From a virus, in IMG/VR virus record IMGVR_UViG_3300031774_000148, positions 1 through 24,260 of that record: 24,260 nucleotides of DNA; one strand, given 5' to 3'. Both the position numbers and the translations under genes were made by a program. Each line of letters opens with the position of its first letter. The first letter of the stretch is position 1. Positions 7,401 through 14,813 of this stretch are shown here, piece by piece. The notes under the pieces were generated by a model that saw only the letters and a program-made list of their open reading frames with translations, was not told the DNA's origin and ran no database searches.

Positions 7401-9197
7401 ATGGCAGACAATGAAAATATATTAACGAGATTAGGAAAATTATTCCAAAATCAAATCGTAGTTAGAAAAACAGATTCAGGACAAGTTAAGGTAAAAGATG
7501 TTGAGTTTTCTCAAACAGCTTTAACTTCAAACTTTATTGATAGGTATAATAAGATACATTCGGGTGGAAATAATATGTCATCATATCAAGCTAAACAAAA
7601 TGCTAGTGCATATGATATAGCTCGTAAAGAATTGTTTAGAGACTATGAATTAATGGATGCTGACCCAATTATATCATCAGCGTTAGATATTTATTGTGAT
7701 GAATCTACGGTTGATAATATTGAAAACAGAATAATGAAAATTAAAACTGATAATCCAAAAGTCCATAAAATTTTACATAACTTATTTTATGACATAATGA
7801 ACATTGAATTTAACCTATGGAGTTATATTCGTAATATGACTAAATATGGTGATTTCTACTTACATTTAGATATATTGGATAAACACGGAGTTGTTAATGT
7901 AAAACCTCTTTCAGTATATGAAGTGAATAGATTAGAAGGGCATGACCCAAGTAATCCAAAATTGGTTCAATTTGAAGTTCAACAATATTCAGAAACAAGA
8001 AGAGCAAAGGCGGGTGATTTTTATGAAAACTATGAAATTGCTCACTTTAGAAATATGGCTGATACAAACTACTTACCTTATGGTAAATCAATGTTGGAGG
8101 GTGCAAGAAGAGTATTTAAACAATTAACTCTTATGGAAGACGCTATGTTAATTCATAGAATGATGAGAGCACCAGAGAAAAGAGTATTTAAAGTAGACAT
8201 TGGAAACATTCCACCAAATGAAGTTGATAACTTTATGCAACAAATCATTGGTAAGATGAAAAAAACACCTGTGATGAATAGTAATGGTGAATATAATTTA
8301 AAATACAATATGGAATCAGTAACAGAAGATTATTACTTACCTGTTCGTGGTGGTGATAGTGGAACATCTATTGATACTTTACCAGCATTAAGTAATGAGG
8401 GTGCTATCGATGATGTTGAGTATTTAAGAAACAAAATGATGGCAGCATTGAAAATACCAAAAGCATTTCTTGGATATGATGAGAATGTAGGTTCAAAAGC
8501 TACATTGGCTGCTGAAGATGTAAGATTTGCAAGAACAATTGAAAGATTACAGAAGATTGTAGTTGCTGAATTAGAAAAGATTGCTATTGTTCACTTATAC
8601 ACACAAGGGTTTGATGATGCGGAATTGATTAATTTTGAATTGGAATTAACAAATCCATCAATGATACATCAACAAGAAAAATTAGAATTGTTAACAATGC
8701 AGAAAGACATAGCTAATGACTTGATTGAAAATAAATTATTTTCAAGACAATGGATATATGATAATATCTTTGACTTAAACGACCAAGAAAAAGTTGATGT
8801 TTTTGATGGTGTTATTGAAGATAGAAAACAAGCATTTAGAATGGAACAAATTGAAACAGAAGGAACTGACCCAGCCGAAGGTGGTGGTGAAGAAGTTGAC
8901 AATGACGAAGACTTTGAAATGGCTAGACGAGGTGAACACGGTGGTGACAGAAGAAGTGGGACTGGTAAGAAAGAATTTGGTAATGAATACAGTGCCAAAG
9001 ACATAAAAGATGCAACAAAGTATGAAAGAGAACGATATGGTAAACGAGAGTTTAAAGGTGGTTCTCCACTAGCTACATCAAAAGGTGCTACAATAGTTGC
9101 AAGAGAAGGACTACTAAATCAGTTAAAAGATAACTTTGGTAAAGATTTAGATAAGTCTATGTTAAATGAAGAAATTATTTTAGATGAAGAAGAATAA
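7401..9197 (+). CDS. Portal protein (gp20-like)
   Basis: Twelve-subunit portal vertex protein through which DNA is packaged, 598 residues, close to T4 gp20 (about 520) but longer. The family signature regions are visible: RAPEKRVFKVDIGNIPP (from about 256) and KIPKAFLGYD (from 351) followed by KATLAAEDVRFARTIERLQ (about 367-385). The N-terminus is polar; the C-terminus after about residue 500 is acidic then Gly/Arg/Lys-rich and ends IILDEEE. It sits 10 nt after terminase with GAGGT before its ATG, the usual T4 neighbour order. It is followed by an 81-nt gap with candidate promoter copy 2. Confidence 0.95.
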   Translation: MADNENILTRLGKLFQNQIVVRKTDSGQVKVKDVEFSQTALTSNFIDRYNKIHSGGNNMSSYQAKQNASAYDIARKELFRDYELMDADPIISSALDIYCDESTVDNIENRIMKIKTDNPKVHKILHNLFYDIMNIEFNLWSYIRNMTKYGDFYLHLDILDKHGVVNVKPLSVYEVNRLEGHDPSNPKLVQFEVQQYSETRRAKAGDFYENYEIAHFRNMADTNYLPYGKSMLEGARRVFKQLTLMEDAMLIHRMMRAPEKRVFKVDIGNIPPNEVDNFMQQIIGKMKKTPVMNSNGEYNLKYNMESVTEDYYLPVRGGDSGTSIDTLPALSNEGAIDDVEYLRNKMMAALKIPKAFLGYDENVGSKATLAAEDVRFARTIERLQKIVVAELEKIAIVHLYTQGFDDAELINFELELTNPSMIHQQEKLELLTMQKDIANDLIENKLFSRQWIYDNIFDLNDQEKVDVFDGVIEDRKQAFRMEQIETEGTDPAEGGGEEVDNDEDFEMARRGEHGGDRRSGTGKKEFGNEYSAKDIKDATKYERERYGKREFKGGSPLATSKGATIVAREGLLNQLKDNFGKDLDKSMLNEEIILDEEE

Positions 9198-9221
9198 AAT
9201 TGGATTATTTACAAAAAACAT

Positions 9222-9236
9222 TATATTTATATATGA
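9222..9236 (+). promoter_or_regulatory. Candidate late promoter, copy 2
   Basis: ATATTTATATA at 9223-9233 followed by TGAAT, in the 81-nt gap between portal and the core-protein operon. The ATG of the next gene is at 9279, about 45 nt downstream. Same 11-mer as at 3966, 17264, 20147 and 20847. Confidence 0.65.
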
Positions 9237-9278
9237 ATAATTACATAAATAGTGACCAATTAAAATGGGGACTTAGAC

Positions 9279-10154
9279 ATGCGTAAAGTTAAACACAATA
9301 AAATCCGCAATACTGGTCTATTGTTTGAATGTTTACTTAGACAGATTACATCTGATGTATTAAACAAAGATAATAATAGTAAAGCGGTATCTATCGTTAA
9401 AGATAAATTTAACGAAAATACGGAGTTAGGTAAAGAACTTGCTCTGTATAATATTTTAATTACAAAGAAATTTAAATCAGACTCAAAAGCTGATTATTTT
9501 ATAAATGAGGTTATGAAAACAAGGGGTGATTTAAATAACTCTACACTTCGTAGAGAGAAATATAATTTGATTAAAGAGATTCAGTCAAATTATGATTTAC
9601 AAAAATTTATGTCTTCCAAAGTTCCAAACTATAAGGTTTTTGCTTCTATTTATAAATTATTCGAATACAACACTTTATCACCTGATGAAAAAACTGAGTC
9701 GTTTTTCAATATCGTTGAACATGTTACAACTGAAGATAAAAGTATTAAATTATCAGAAACTGTTCATACTTTACCAGATGATGAAGATTTAAGAATCCTT
9801 ACTTACAGAACTCTTTTAGAAAAATTCAATCAAAAATATACAAAATTAAGTGGAGCTCAAAAGAACTTACTTAGAGAGTATATCAATAATGTATCTAATA
9901 CTAATTCATTAAAAGATACCTTAAAAGAGATTGTAAAGGGGCTAAAAAACGATTTAAAAACACACTCTAAAAATCTTAAAGATAAAGTTGTAAAAATCAA
10001 AATGAGTGAAGCTATAAAATCTATTGACAAATTCTGTGGTATAGAAGATAAATCAGATGTTGTTAAAGATGAATATGTTATTCAGACAATGAGATACTTA
10101 GAACTTGTAAAGGAAGTGAAAAAAAGTGGAAATAAAAAACAGAAAGTTATTTAA
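9279..10154 (+). CDS. Helical protein of unknown function downstream of portal
   Basis: 291 residues, almost entirely helical and basic, starting MRKVKHNKIRNTGLLFECLL, with no membrane segment and no catalytic motif that I recognise. It is the first gene after candidate promoter copy 2 and lies where T4 has its prohead core genes 67 and 68, but at 291 residues it is much larger than those. I recall similar proteins of unknown function after the portal in marine T4-like phages. Shine-Dalgarno GGGGA lies at 9267-9271. The last 29 nt overlap the next gene. A structural or assembly role is inference from position. Confidence 0.75.
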   Translation: MRKVKHNKIRNTGLLFECLLRQITSDVLNKDNNSKAVSIVKDKFNENTELGKELALYNILITKKFKSDSKADYFINEVMKTRGDLNNSTLRREKYNLIKEIQSNYDLQKFMSSKVPNYKVFASIYKLFEYNTLSPDEKTESFFNIVEHVTTEDKSIKLSETVHTLPDDEDLRILTYRTLLEKFNQKYTKLSGAQKNLLREYINNVSNTNSLKDTLKEIVKGLKNDLKTHSKNLKDKVVKIKMSEAIKSIDKFCGIEDKSDVVKDEYVIQTMRYLELVKEVKKSGNKKQKVI

Positions 10155-10431
10155 AGAGTTAATTAAAAAATTAACCCTTGAACTTTTAGACGAAGAAAGT
10201 TTAGAAGAAATATCCACAACTGCTGGTGTAGATGGATATTCCACACCAAACGCTTTTAGTTCAAAAAAGGACGAAAAGAAAAAGAAAAAAAGATTAAAAA
10301 AGAGCACTGGTTACTCATGGGTAAATGAAGCTCTTGATGATAAAGATTTAAAACAAATAACAAAATTAATAAGAAATGTCGTTGGTGATATATTGAGAGA
10401 TATATGGCTTAAACGAACAGCTTGGAAATAG
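10126..10431 (+). CDS. Putative prohead core protein with protease-type sites
   Basis: 101 residues from a GTG start inside the end of the previous gene. An amphipathic leader (RKLFKELIKKLTLELL) leads to SLEE28/ISTTAGVDGY, a fit to the (L/I)xE gp21 rule; a second candidate is WVNE68/ALDD. Between them lies a lysine tract (KKDEKKKKKRLKK, about 47-59). The C-terminal helix reads LIRNVVGDILRDIWLKR. Size, charge and position between portal and protease resemble T4 core proteins gp67/gp68. I recall the STTAGVDGY segment recurring in marine T4-like phages. If both sites are cut, a 28-residue leader, a 40-residue Lys-rich peptide and a 33-residue helical peptide would result. Confidence 0.7.
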   Translation: MEIKNRKLFKELIKKLTLELLDEESLEEISTTAGVDGYSTPNAFSSKKDEKKKKKRLKKSTGYSWVNEALDDKDLKQITKLIRNVVGDILRDIWLKRTAWK

Positions 10432-10456
10432 GAGATAATAAATGTCAAATTATGTA
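10429..10456 (+). promoter_or_regulatory. Strong ribosome-binding site shared with the capsid gene
   Basis: The 28 nt from TAGGAGATAATAA through ATG and the first five codons differ at one base from 18368-18395, the start of the major capsid gene. Strong AGGAGA with 6-nt spacing to the ATG. The shared DNA includes the coding start (M-S-N-Y-V), so it may reflect duplication. Confidence 0.7.
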
Positions 10457-10771
10457 GCAGATGGAAATAAGCAAGTACCTAATAGTCCAACAATACAAGG
10501 TACTCAAGTTAGTCGTGCTGCTTGTCCCGTAGGAAATACTGTAGTAAAAAGACCATCATATGTTAACATTAATACTGTTGGCACATATGCTTTTTTATAT
10601 GAAACAACAGCTTCTATTGGAGGAACGACTACTGCTGGTTTTGTAACTGGTTCAATTGTTGTAGCAAATCATGGTAATGTAAAATTAGATATAAATCCTC
10701 TTGCTTGGACAAGATGTGATGCTGCAAATGCAGTCGGACAAGTAACATTTGTATATGTGAGGACAAGATAA
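10442..10771 (+). CDS. Small probable structural protein with capsid-like start
   Basis: 109 residues, beta-rich and Gly/Thr-rich (TYAFLYETTASIGGTTTAGF, VTGSIVVANHGN), with no signal peptide or membrane segment. It ends in a strand, VTFVYVRTR. Its translation-start region is nearly identical to that of the major capsid gene, implying very high expression. A small, highly translated beta protein beside the prohead protease could be a head decoration or outer-surface protein; this is inference, and no family is recognised with confidence. Its stop overlaps the protease start by 1 nt (TAATG). Confidence 0.7.
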   Translation: MSNYVADGNKQVPNSPTIQGTQVSRAACPVGNTVVKRPSYVNINTVGTYAFLYETTASIGGTTTAGFVTGSIVVANHGNVKLDINPLAWTRCDAANAVGQVTFVYVRTR

Positions 10772-11397
10772 TGAAAGATATAATTGTAGATTACATACCA
10801 TTTGAAATAACACCTCAACAAATCAATGAGTCAATGAAAAATAATGATGGAAGATTAGTTGTTAAGGGTGTATTGCAAAGAGCAGAAGCTAAAAATCAAA
10901 ACGGAAGAGTTTATCCAAGAGAAACCTTAGTCAGAGAAGCCAAAAAATATGCTGAGATTCAAATTGCTGAACGAAGAGCATTAGGTGAACTTGACCATCC
11001 AGATTCTTCTGTTGTTAACTTAAACAATGTATCACATAATATACTTGAAATGCATTGGAAAGGTAATGATTTAGAAGGAACTGTTGAGGTTCTTGGAACA
11101 CCAGCTGGAAACATCTTAAAAGAATTATTTAAATCAGGTATTAAACTTGGTATATCTTCGAGAGGACTTGGTTCAGTAAAAGAAATGAATGAAGATGATT
11201 CAGTAGAGGTTCAACCAGACTTTGAACTTATTGCTTTTGATTTCGTATCAAATCCATCTACACACGGAGCTTTCTTATCTCCAACAAATGAAGGAAAATT
11301 AAACGAAAGTGCGGGTGCTTGTGATTTAGCAACTGGTACTTGTTGTCACGATTGTAAAGTTGAATCTATAATTAACGATATATTCAGAGGAGAATAA
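10771..11397 (+). CDS. Prohead core protease (gp21-like)
   Basis: 208-residue serine protease of the T4 gp21 family (Peptidase S80), close to T4 gp21 (212). It degrades the scaffold and trims capsid and internal proteins after (L/I)xE. Family motifs: KNQNGRVYPRETL (41-53), GELDHP (72-77, predicted catalytic H76) and LGISSRGLGSV (126-136, predicted nucleophile S129 or S130). The stretch FDFVSNPSTHGAF (156-168) is the usual next conserved block. Near the C-terminus, E-G-K-L-N-E179/S180 fits the enzyme's own cleavage rule and the cassette repeated in the polyproteins nearby, so it is the probable self-processing point. The released tail would be 29 residues with C184, C191, C192, H193 and C195, a possible metal site. 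The upstream gene overlaps by 1 nt. Confidence 0.93.
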   Translation: MKDIIVDYIPFEITPQQINESMKNNDGRLVVKGVLQRAEAKNQNGRVYPRETLVREAKKYAEIQIAERRALGELDHPDSSVVNLNNVSHNILEMHWKGNDLEGTVEVLGTPAGNILKELFKSGIKLGISSRGLGSVKEMNEDDSVEVQPDFELIAFDFVSNPSTHGAFLSPTNEGKLNESAGACDLATGTCCHDCKVESIINDIFRGE

Positions 11398-11398
11398 G

Positions 11399-11707
11399 AT
11401 GGATTATAAATCTTTAATGGGATATAATGATAAGAAGAAAAAAGAATCAAAACCTAAACAGAATAAAGTATTGGAATCTATCAAAGATGAGTTTAATATA
11501 AATGAAGGTCCTGCTTACGAATACAAAAAACATTCCAAAAAAATAGACAAATCATTAAAAGAATTACAGAAAAATTATTTAGAATTTTATGAAACTTTAA
11601 GAAAAAAAGGACTTCACGATGAAGCTGCTGACTTTCTTGATAACTATAAAAAGAATGTAGTTGGATTTACTAAAAAATATAAAAAAGATTTCGGAAATTT
11701 ACTATAA
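11399..11707 (+). CDS. Small helical head-core or internal protein candidate
   Basis: 102 residues, very lysine-rich. A basic leader (KKKKESKPKQNKVLESIKDEF) is followed by NINE36/GPAYEYKKHSKK, matching (L/I)xE/G for gp21. The remainder is a helical hairpin-like sequence (KIDKSLKELQKNYLEFYETL; DEAADFLDNYKKNVVGF). If cut, a 66-residue basic helical protein would remain. I recall the GPAYEYKK segment in other marine phage proteins of unknown function. It starts 1 nt after the protease stop and overlaps the next gene by 1 nt, so it is in the core of the head operon. Packaging in the head is inference. Confidence 0.7.
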   Translation: MDYKSLMGYNDKKKKESKPKQNKVLESIKDEFNINEGPAYEYKKHSKKIDKSLKELQKNYLEFYETLRKKGLHDEAADFLDNYKKNVVGFTKKYKKDFGNLL

Positions 11708-12468
11708 TGCCATTCAAATCCGAAAAACAACGGAAATGGATGCACGCAAATGATCCTGAAATGGCCAAGAAATGGGAAAAGAAAGAGAAAAAAATGAAAC
11801 GAGTTAAAGAATTGATAAAGAAAATGGTTCGTGAAGAGTTGGCTGAAATGAAAGAGTCAAAACTTAATGAATTTAACAAGTCACATTTCCTTAATCTAAT
11901 TAAACAAGAAATAGAAAGTCTTAAAGGTCAGATTGCATATGCTAAAGATAAGGTTAATTATAAAGGAACAGCTGATTGGGAAAAGAAAGAATTTAAAGCA
12001 GTTTTAAAAGATAAGGTAAAAGATTTATCTAAAACAATAAAACATTATAAAAGAGTTCAGAAACTTAAAGAAGGAAAACTTACAGAAGCTAAAGAACCAC
12101 TATGGACAAAAGAAACTGTTAAAGATGCAATCAAACAAATCAAAAAAGGTTTAAAAAATGCAGTTCCTTACTTAGATGGTATTGGTACTGGTTTTGGTGG
12201 TGAATCTATTATAGGTAAAATATCATTAGATGATAAAAAAACTTGGACAAATAATATATTAGAAAATTCAAGATGGGCTTTAATACATTTCCATCCTGAT
12301 GGGACACTTGATACGATTCGTATGCATGGTTGGGGTGATTTTAAAACAAGAAAAAAAGTTCCAATTTTAAGAAAATCAAAAAACAAAAGTATAAAACAAG
12401 CTGTTGATAGAATGGGTAAATACTTTACTGTTGTTAGATTAAAACACCCAGATACAAAGGGTAAATAG
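11707..12468 (+). CDS. Putative internal-head polyprotein with two cleavage cassettes
   Basis: 253 residues in three modules. Residues 1-55 begin MPFKSEKQRKWMHANDPEMA, a short basic motif I recall from many small phage proteins, followed by a helix (RVKELIKKMVREELAEM) and SKLNE55/F. Residues 56-127 are a helical basic module (NLIKQEIESLKGQIAYAK...KTIKHYKRVQKL) ending E-G-K-L-T-E127/A. Residues 128-253 are a mixed alpha/beta module (NSRWALIHFHPDGTLDTIRM...KYFTVVRLKHP) of unknown fold. The 20-nt DNA encoding the second site is repeated exactly at 16411-16430. The gene lies just downstream of the protease. Cleavage into pieces of about 55, 72 and 126 residues is predicted, not shown; an uncut protein is the alternative. 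Confidence 0.7.
   Translation: MPFKSEKQRKWMHANDPEMAKKWEKKEKKMKRVKELIKKMVREELAEMKESKLNEFNKSHFLNLIKQEIESLKGQIAYAKDKVNYKGTADWEKKEFKAVLKDKVKDLSKTIKHYKRVQKLKEGKLTEAKEPLWTKETVKDAIKQIKKGLKNAVPYLDGIGTGFGGESIIGKISLDDKKTWTNNILENSRWALIHFHPDGTLDTIRMHGWGDFKTRKKVPILRKSKNKSIKQAVDRMGKYFTVVRLKHPDTKGK
12070..12090 (+). repeat. E-G-K-L-T-E-A cassette, copy 1
   Basis: GAAGGAAAACTTACAGAAGC plus T, identical over 20 nt to 16411-16430 and one mismatch from 16738-16758; a looser copy (GAAGGAAAATTAAACGAAAG) lies at 11290-11309 in the protease gene. All are in the same reading frame relative to the protein motif. Confidence 0.85.
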
Positions 12469-12469
12469 A

Positions 12470-12494
12470 ATGATTAAATTAAAAGACATATTAA
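12470..12494 (+). repeat. Targeting-leader repeat, copy 1
   Basis: ATGATTAAATTAAAAGACAT and the next 5 nt (ATTAA), identical to 22551-22575. The copy at 12817-12840 differs at one base over 24 nt. The conservation includes synonymous positions, so it goes beyond protein constraint. Confidence 0.85.
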
Positions 12495-12820
12495 ACGAAG
12501 CTTCAACAAGTGAATCATATCAACAGATGAAAAATATGTTGAAAAATGGTTTACCAATGATATTTCCAAGAGAAGAAGGTGAACTTCAAGAAAAATATTA
12601 TTCTAAAACAGTACATAATGGTGATGTTGGTGCATTAATTCAAGCAGTAATGGTTGGTGACCCTAAAGCTATAAAATTATGGCCAAAAGCTGAAAAGGTA
12701 ATAAAAAAGAATATAGCTGATTTCTATAAAGAAGATATTATGATTAAGAAAAAATTAAATATTGAAAGAAATAAAGTATTGATGATGATGGGTAAATATG
12801 GAAAGAAATTAAAGGTATGA
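12470..12820 (+). CDS. Putative internal head protein with 10-residue targeting leader
   Basis: 116 residues starting MIKLKDILNE10/A. The leader length, amphipathic character and (L/I)xE/A end match the capsid-targeting sequence of T4 internal proteins (MKTYQEFIAE/A in IPIII). The rest is basic and helical with a central stretch DVGALIQAVMVGDPKAIKLW and a Lys-rich C-terminus (MMGKYGKKLKV). No enzyme motif is recognised. The first 25 nt are identical to those of the gene at 22551 and one mismatch (over 24 nt) from the gene at 12817. It follows the polyprotein by 1 nt and overlaps the next gene as ATGA. Head targeting is inferred from the leader and from the nearby gp21-type protease. Confidence 0.72.
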   Translation: MIKLKDILNEASTSESYQQMKNMLKNGLPMIFPREEGELQEKYYSKTVHNGDVGALIQAVMVGDPKAIKLWPKAEKVIKKNIADFYKEDIMIKKKLNIERNKVLMMMGKYGKKLKV

Positions 12821-13089
12821 TTAAATTAAAAGACTTATTATCAGAAGGAAAATGGGGAACTAAAGGTAAATATCTAACTATGCCAGATGGTGAAATATCA
12901 TCAATACCTGGTGATAGAGATAGAGATTCTATTGTATTCAGTATTGGTCAATCTACATTTCGTCTTAATAGTTTTGCAGGTGGAAAGAAAATGTCTATAG
13001 TTGGTGATTACCAAAAAGATTTTAAAAATGTAAATGATTTAGTCAAATGGTTAAATAAAAATAAAGCTAAATATTTAGGAATAGATTAA
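12817..13089 (+). CDS. Putative internal head protein with 10-residue targeting leader
   Basis: 90 residues starting MIKLKDLLSE10/G, the same leader type as the preceding gene. After the leader comes GKWGTKGKY, similar to the GKMSIGKGKY that follows the leader at 22551, so these two may be related beyond it. The mature part would be about 80 residues, with beta strands (DSIVFSIGQSTFRLNSF) and a C-terminal helix (VNDLVKWLNKNKAKYL). No family is recognised. Its ATG overlaps the upstream TGA (ATGA) and its stop overlaps the next ATG (TAATG), so it is translationally coupled on both sides. Confidence 0.72.
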   Translation: MIKLKDLLSEGKWGTKGKYLTMPDGEISSIPGDRDRDSIVFSIGQSTFRLNSFAGGKKMSIVGDYQKDFKNVNDLVKWLNKNKAKYLGID

Positions 13090-13613
13090 TGAAACTTCAA
13101 GACTTATTAAAAGATTTAGAATTAGGTAAGGTTTATACTGATAAAGACAGAAAACCTTTTAAAGTTAATGAAGACAAATGTAATTGTAATTGTAATTGTC
13201 ATTCAGATAACATAGATGAGGCTGGTGCAATCGGAGGAGCTCTTGATTTGACTGATATGAATACATCTTATGTAGCTCCAAAAAGAGATACTGATGGTGT
13301 TAAAAATCAAGGAGTATTTTTACAAAAGTTTTCTTCTAAAGAAGCTAAAGCAATTATTGATGGTAATTTAAAGTTATGGGCAAAAGAATTAAGAAAAGTT
13401 CAATATAAAGTAATAAAAGATTGGATGTCAGCTGCTAAAAGTGGTAAGATTGATTTCTTTGATATTATACGAGGATTAAAGACAGGTGATGTTTCAAGAG
13501 CACATCAATATGAAACAGATTTTTTAGTTTCAGTACTAACACGAGATAAAATTATAGACAGATTTAGAAAGTATTTTGGTGGTAAAAAAGGTAAAAGTGG
13601 AAGGCGTAAATAA
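13089..13613 (+). CDS. Cys-rich-leader protein of unknown function in the head operon
   Basis: 174 residues. The start MKLQDLLKDL resembles the nearby leaders, but without E at residue 10. Residues 31-38 read CNCNCNCH, four alternating cysteines and a histidine, likely metal-binding, encoded by three TGTAAT units. Then NIDE44/AGAIGGALDL is a candidate gp21 site, so the metal-binding leader could be removed. The remainder is helical and basic (EAKAIIDGNLKLWAKELRK; RKYFGGKKGKSGRRK at the end), suited to nucleic-acid contact. The Gly/Ala stretch after the site is short and not a clear membrane segment. Function unknown; overlaps its neighbours by 1 nt. Confidence 0.68.
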   Translation: MKLQDLLKDLELGKVYTDKDRKPFKVNEDKCNCNCNCHSDNIDEAGAIGGALDLTDMNTSYVAPKRDTDGVKNQGVFLQKFSSKEAKAIIDGNLKLWAKELRKVQYKVIKDWMSAAKSGKIDFFDIIRGLKTGDVSRAHQYETDFLVSVLTRDKIIDRFRKYFGGKKGKSGRRK

Positions 13614-13900
13614 TGGCGACGAATAAAGATATACTGAAGAAATTAGATTGTGTTGAAACAAAATTAATGAATGGTGAATTGGAAGAGATTCATACTACTG
13701 TAAAAGAAATTAAAGAAGTGTTGTTAGATCCAGAAGATGGTATTATTGTGAGAGTAAACAAAAATACTTATTGGAGAAAACAAATCAATATACAAGAAAT
13801 AGAAGAATTAAAAAGTTTTAAACAAAATGTAACTCATGCATTATGGGGTATTTACTCATTAGTGTTGGGTGTAATCGCTAAACTAATATTTTGGGAATAG
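13613..13900 (+). CDS. Small coiled-coil protein with C-terminal membrane segment
   Basis: 95 residues: a helical coiled-coil-like N-terminus (DILKKLDCVETKLMNGELEE... about 5-35), a middle region ending EELKSFKQNV, and one C-terminal transmembrane segment (ALWGIYSLVLGVIAKLIFW, about 76-94). This topology resembles small phage tail-anchored proteins such as XhlA-type haemolysin/holin partners, which also pair a coiled coil with a C-terminal membrane span. A lysis role is possible but uncertain because the gene is inside the head operon. TAATG overlap upstream. Confidence 0.68.
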   Translation: MATNKDILKKLDCVETKLMNGELEEIHTTVKEIKEVLLDPEDGIIVRVNKNTYWRKQINIQEIEELKSFKQNVTHALWGIYSLVLGVIAKLIFWE

Positions 13901-13913
13901 GGAGACTAAAAAA

Positions 13914-14501
13914 ATGGCAAAATTAAAAAACATACTACAAGAGGTATTCGAAGAATCACCAAAAGTAGATAAATACAAAGTAGTTGAAGGTGTTAAGAAC
14001 TTTGGTATTGTTGGAAAACAACTTTACAACAATAATAACATAGTTGAAACAGCTAAACAACTTGCTGAAATTGCAGAATCTGCTCATCATCATATCTTAG
14101 GTGAAAATGATGATTGGTTTGATAAGATTTCAGTAAACAAAAATATGAAAACACTTAAAGGTAGTGTTGTAGAATTTACAAAAACTGCTAAAGAGGCAAA
14201 TATGTTAAATCAAAGATTAACTGCTCTATATGAAGATATAGGACATGTATTGAATCGTTATTATGATATAGATGAAGCTCTTGACCCAGTTGATACTGAT
14301 AAAGTAGAACCTGAAGATGACTTTGAAGATAGAGAAGATAAGGACATCGATAATGATGGTGATTCTGATGATTCAGATGAGTATCTTCACAAAAAAAGAC
14401 AAGCTATTACTAAATCTGTTAAAAAAGAAAGTAAAAGTTTAAAAGATGCTGGTGGTGTTGTTGGAATACCTTCACTTGGAGATATGATTAGAGGTAAATA
14501 A
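13914..14501 (+). CDS. Head-operon protein with targeting-type leader and acidic Ca-loop-like tail
   Basis: 195 residues starting MAKLKNILQE10/V, a variant of the 10-residue leader with V after the scissile Glu. Residues 25-115 are helical (VETAKQLAEIAESAHHH; NMLNQRLTALYEDIGHVL), then YDIDE121/ALDP is a second candidate site. Residues 129-158 are very acidic and contain DIDNDGDSDDSDE (144-156), which matches the D-x-D-x-D-G pattern of EF-hand or dockerin calcium loops. The C-terminus is basic and ends in a short hydrophobic segment (GIPSLGDMIRGK). A core or scaffold-associated role fits the context. Shine-Dalgarno GGGAG at 13900-13904. Confidence 0.7.
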   Translation: MAKLKNILQEVFEESPKVDKYKVVEGVKNFGIVGKQLYNNNNIVETAKQLAEIAESAHHHILGENDDWFDKISVNKNMKTLKGSVVEFTKTAKEANMLNQRLTALYEDIGHVLNRYYDIDEALDPVDTDKVEPEDDFEDREDKDIDNDGDSDDSDEYLHKKRQAITKSVKKESKSLKDAGGVVGIPSLGDMIRGK

Positions 14502-14812
14502 TGACTTTTGTGGATTTTATTATTTATAGTCTATTTATATGGCAAGTAGTATTAGGTTGTTATGTTTTACTTATATGGTGTTCAAAAAACTTTAAGTTTC
14601 ACAAGTCTCCCAACTTAAACATCGGTGAGGTGATAAAAACTTCAACGATAGAGGAAACAAAAGTTAAAAAGAATATGGGGCCAATAGAAGTAGATGTAAA
14701 GAGTAATGTGATAATGGACACAAAATCAGATGAAGTTAGTGTGAAGTTAGACGAAAAAATTAAGGGTAAGGTTAAAACCCAAAAAGATAAACTAAAGAAA
14801 CTAAGAGGTTAA
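14501..14812 (+). CDS. Single-span membrane protein upstream of the actin-like gene
   Basis: 103 residues with one N-terminal hydrophobic segment (FIIYSLFIWQVVLGCYVLLI, about 6-25) and a long charged tail ending KLKKLRG. The tail is lysine-rich with short acidic parts and is probably cytoplasmic given the basic residues just after the span (KNFKFHK). It starts in a TAATG overlap and ends 1 nt before the actin-like ATPase, so the two are likely coupled; a membrane adaptor for a filament is a reasonable but untested idea. No family is recognised. Confidence 0.65.
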   Translation: MTFVDFIIYSLFIWQVVLGCYVLLIWCSKNFKFHKSPNLNIGEVIKTSTIEETKVKKNMGPIEVDVKSNVIMDTKSDEVSVKLDEKIKGKVKTQKDKLKKLRG

Positions 14813-14813
14813 T

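Noticed and set aside
13168-13201. TGTAAT repeats as a possible CRISPR or non-coding repeat
   Set aside because: Three 6-nt units in frame inside a gene; no spacers. No CRISPR array or tRNA was seen in the window.
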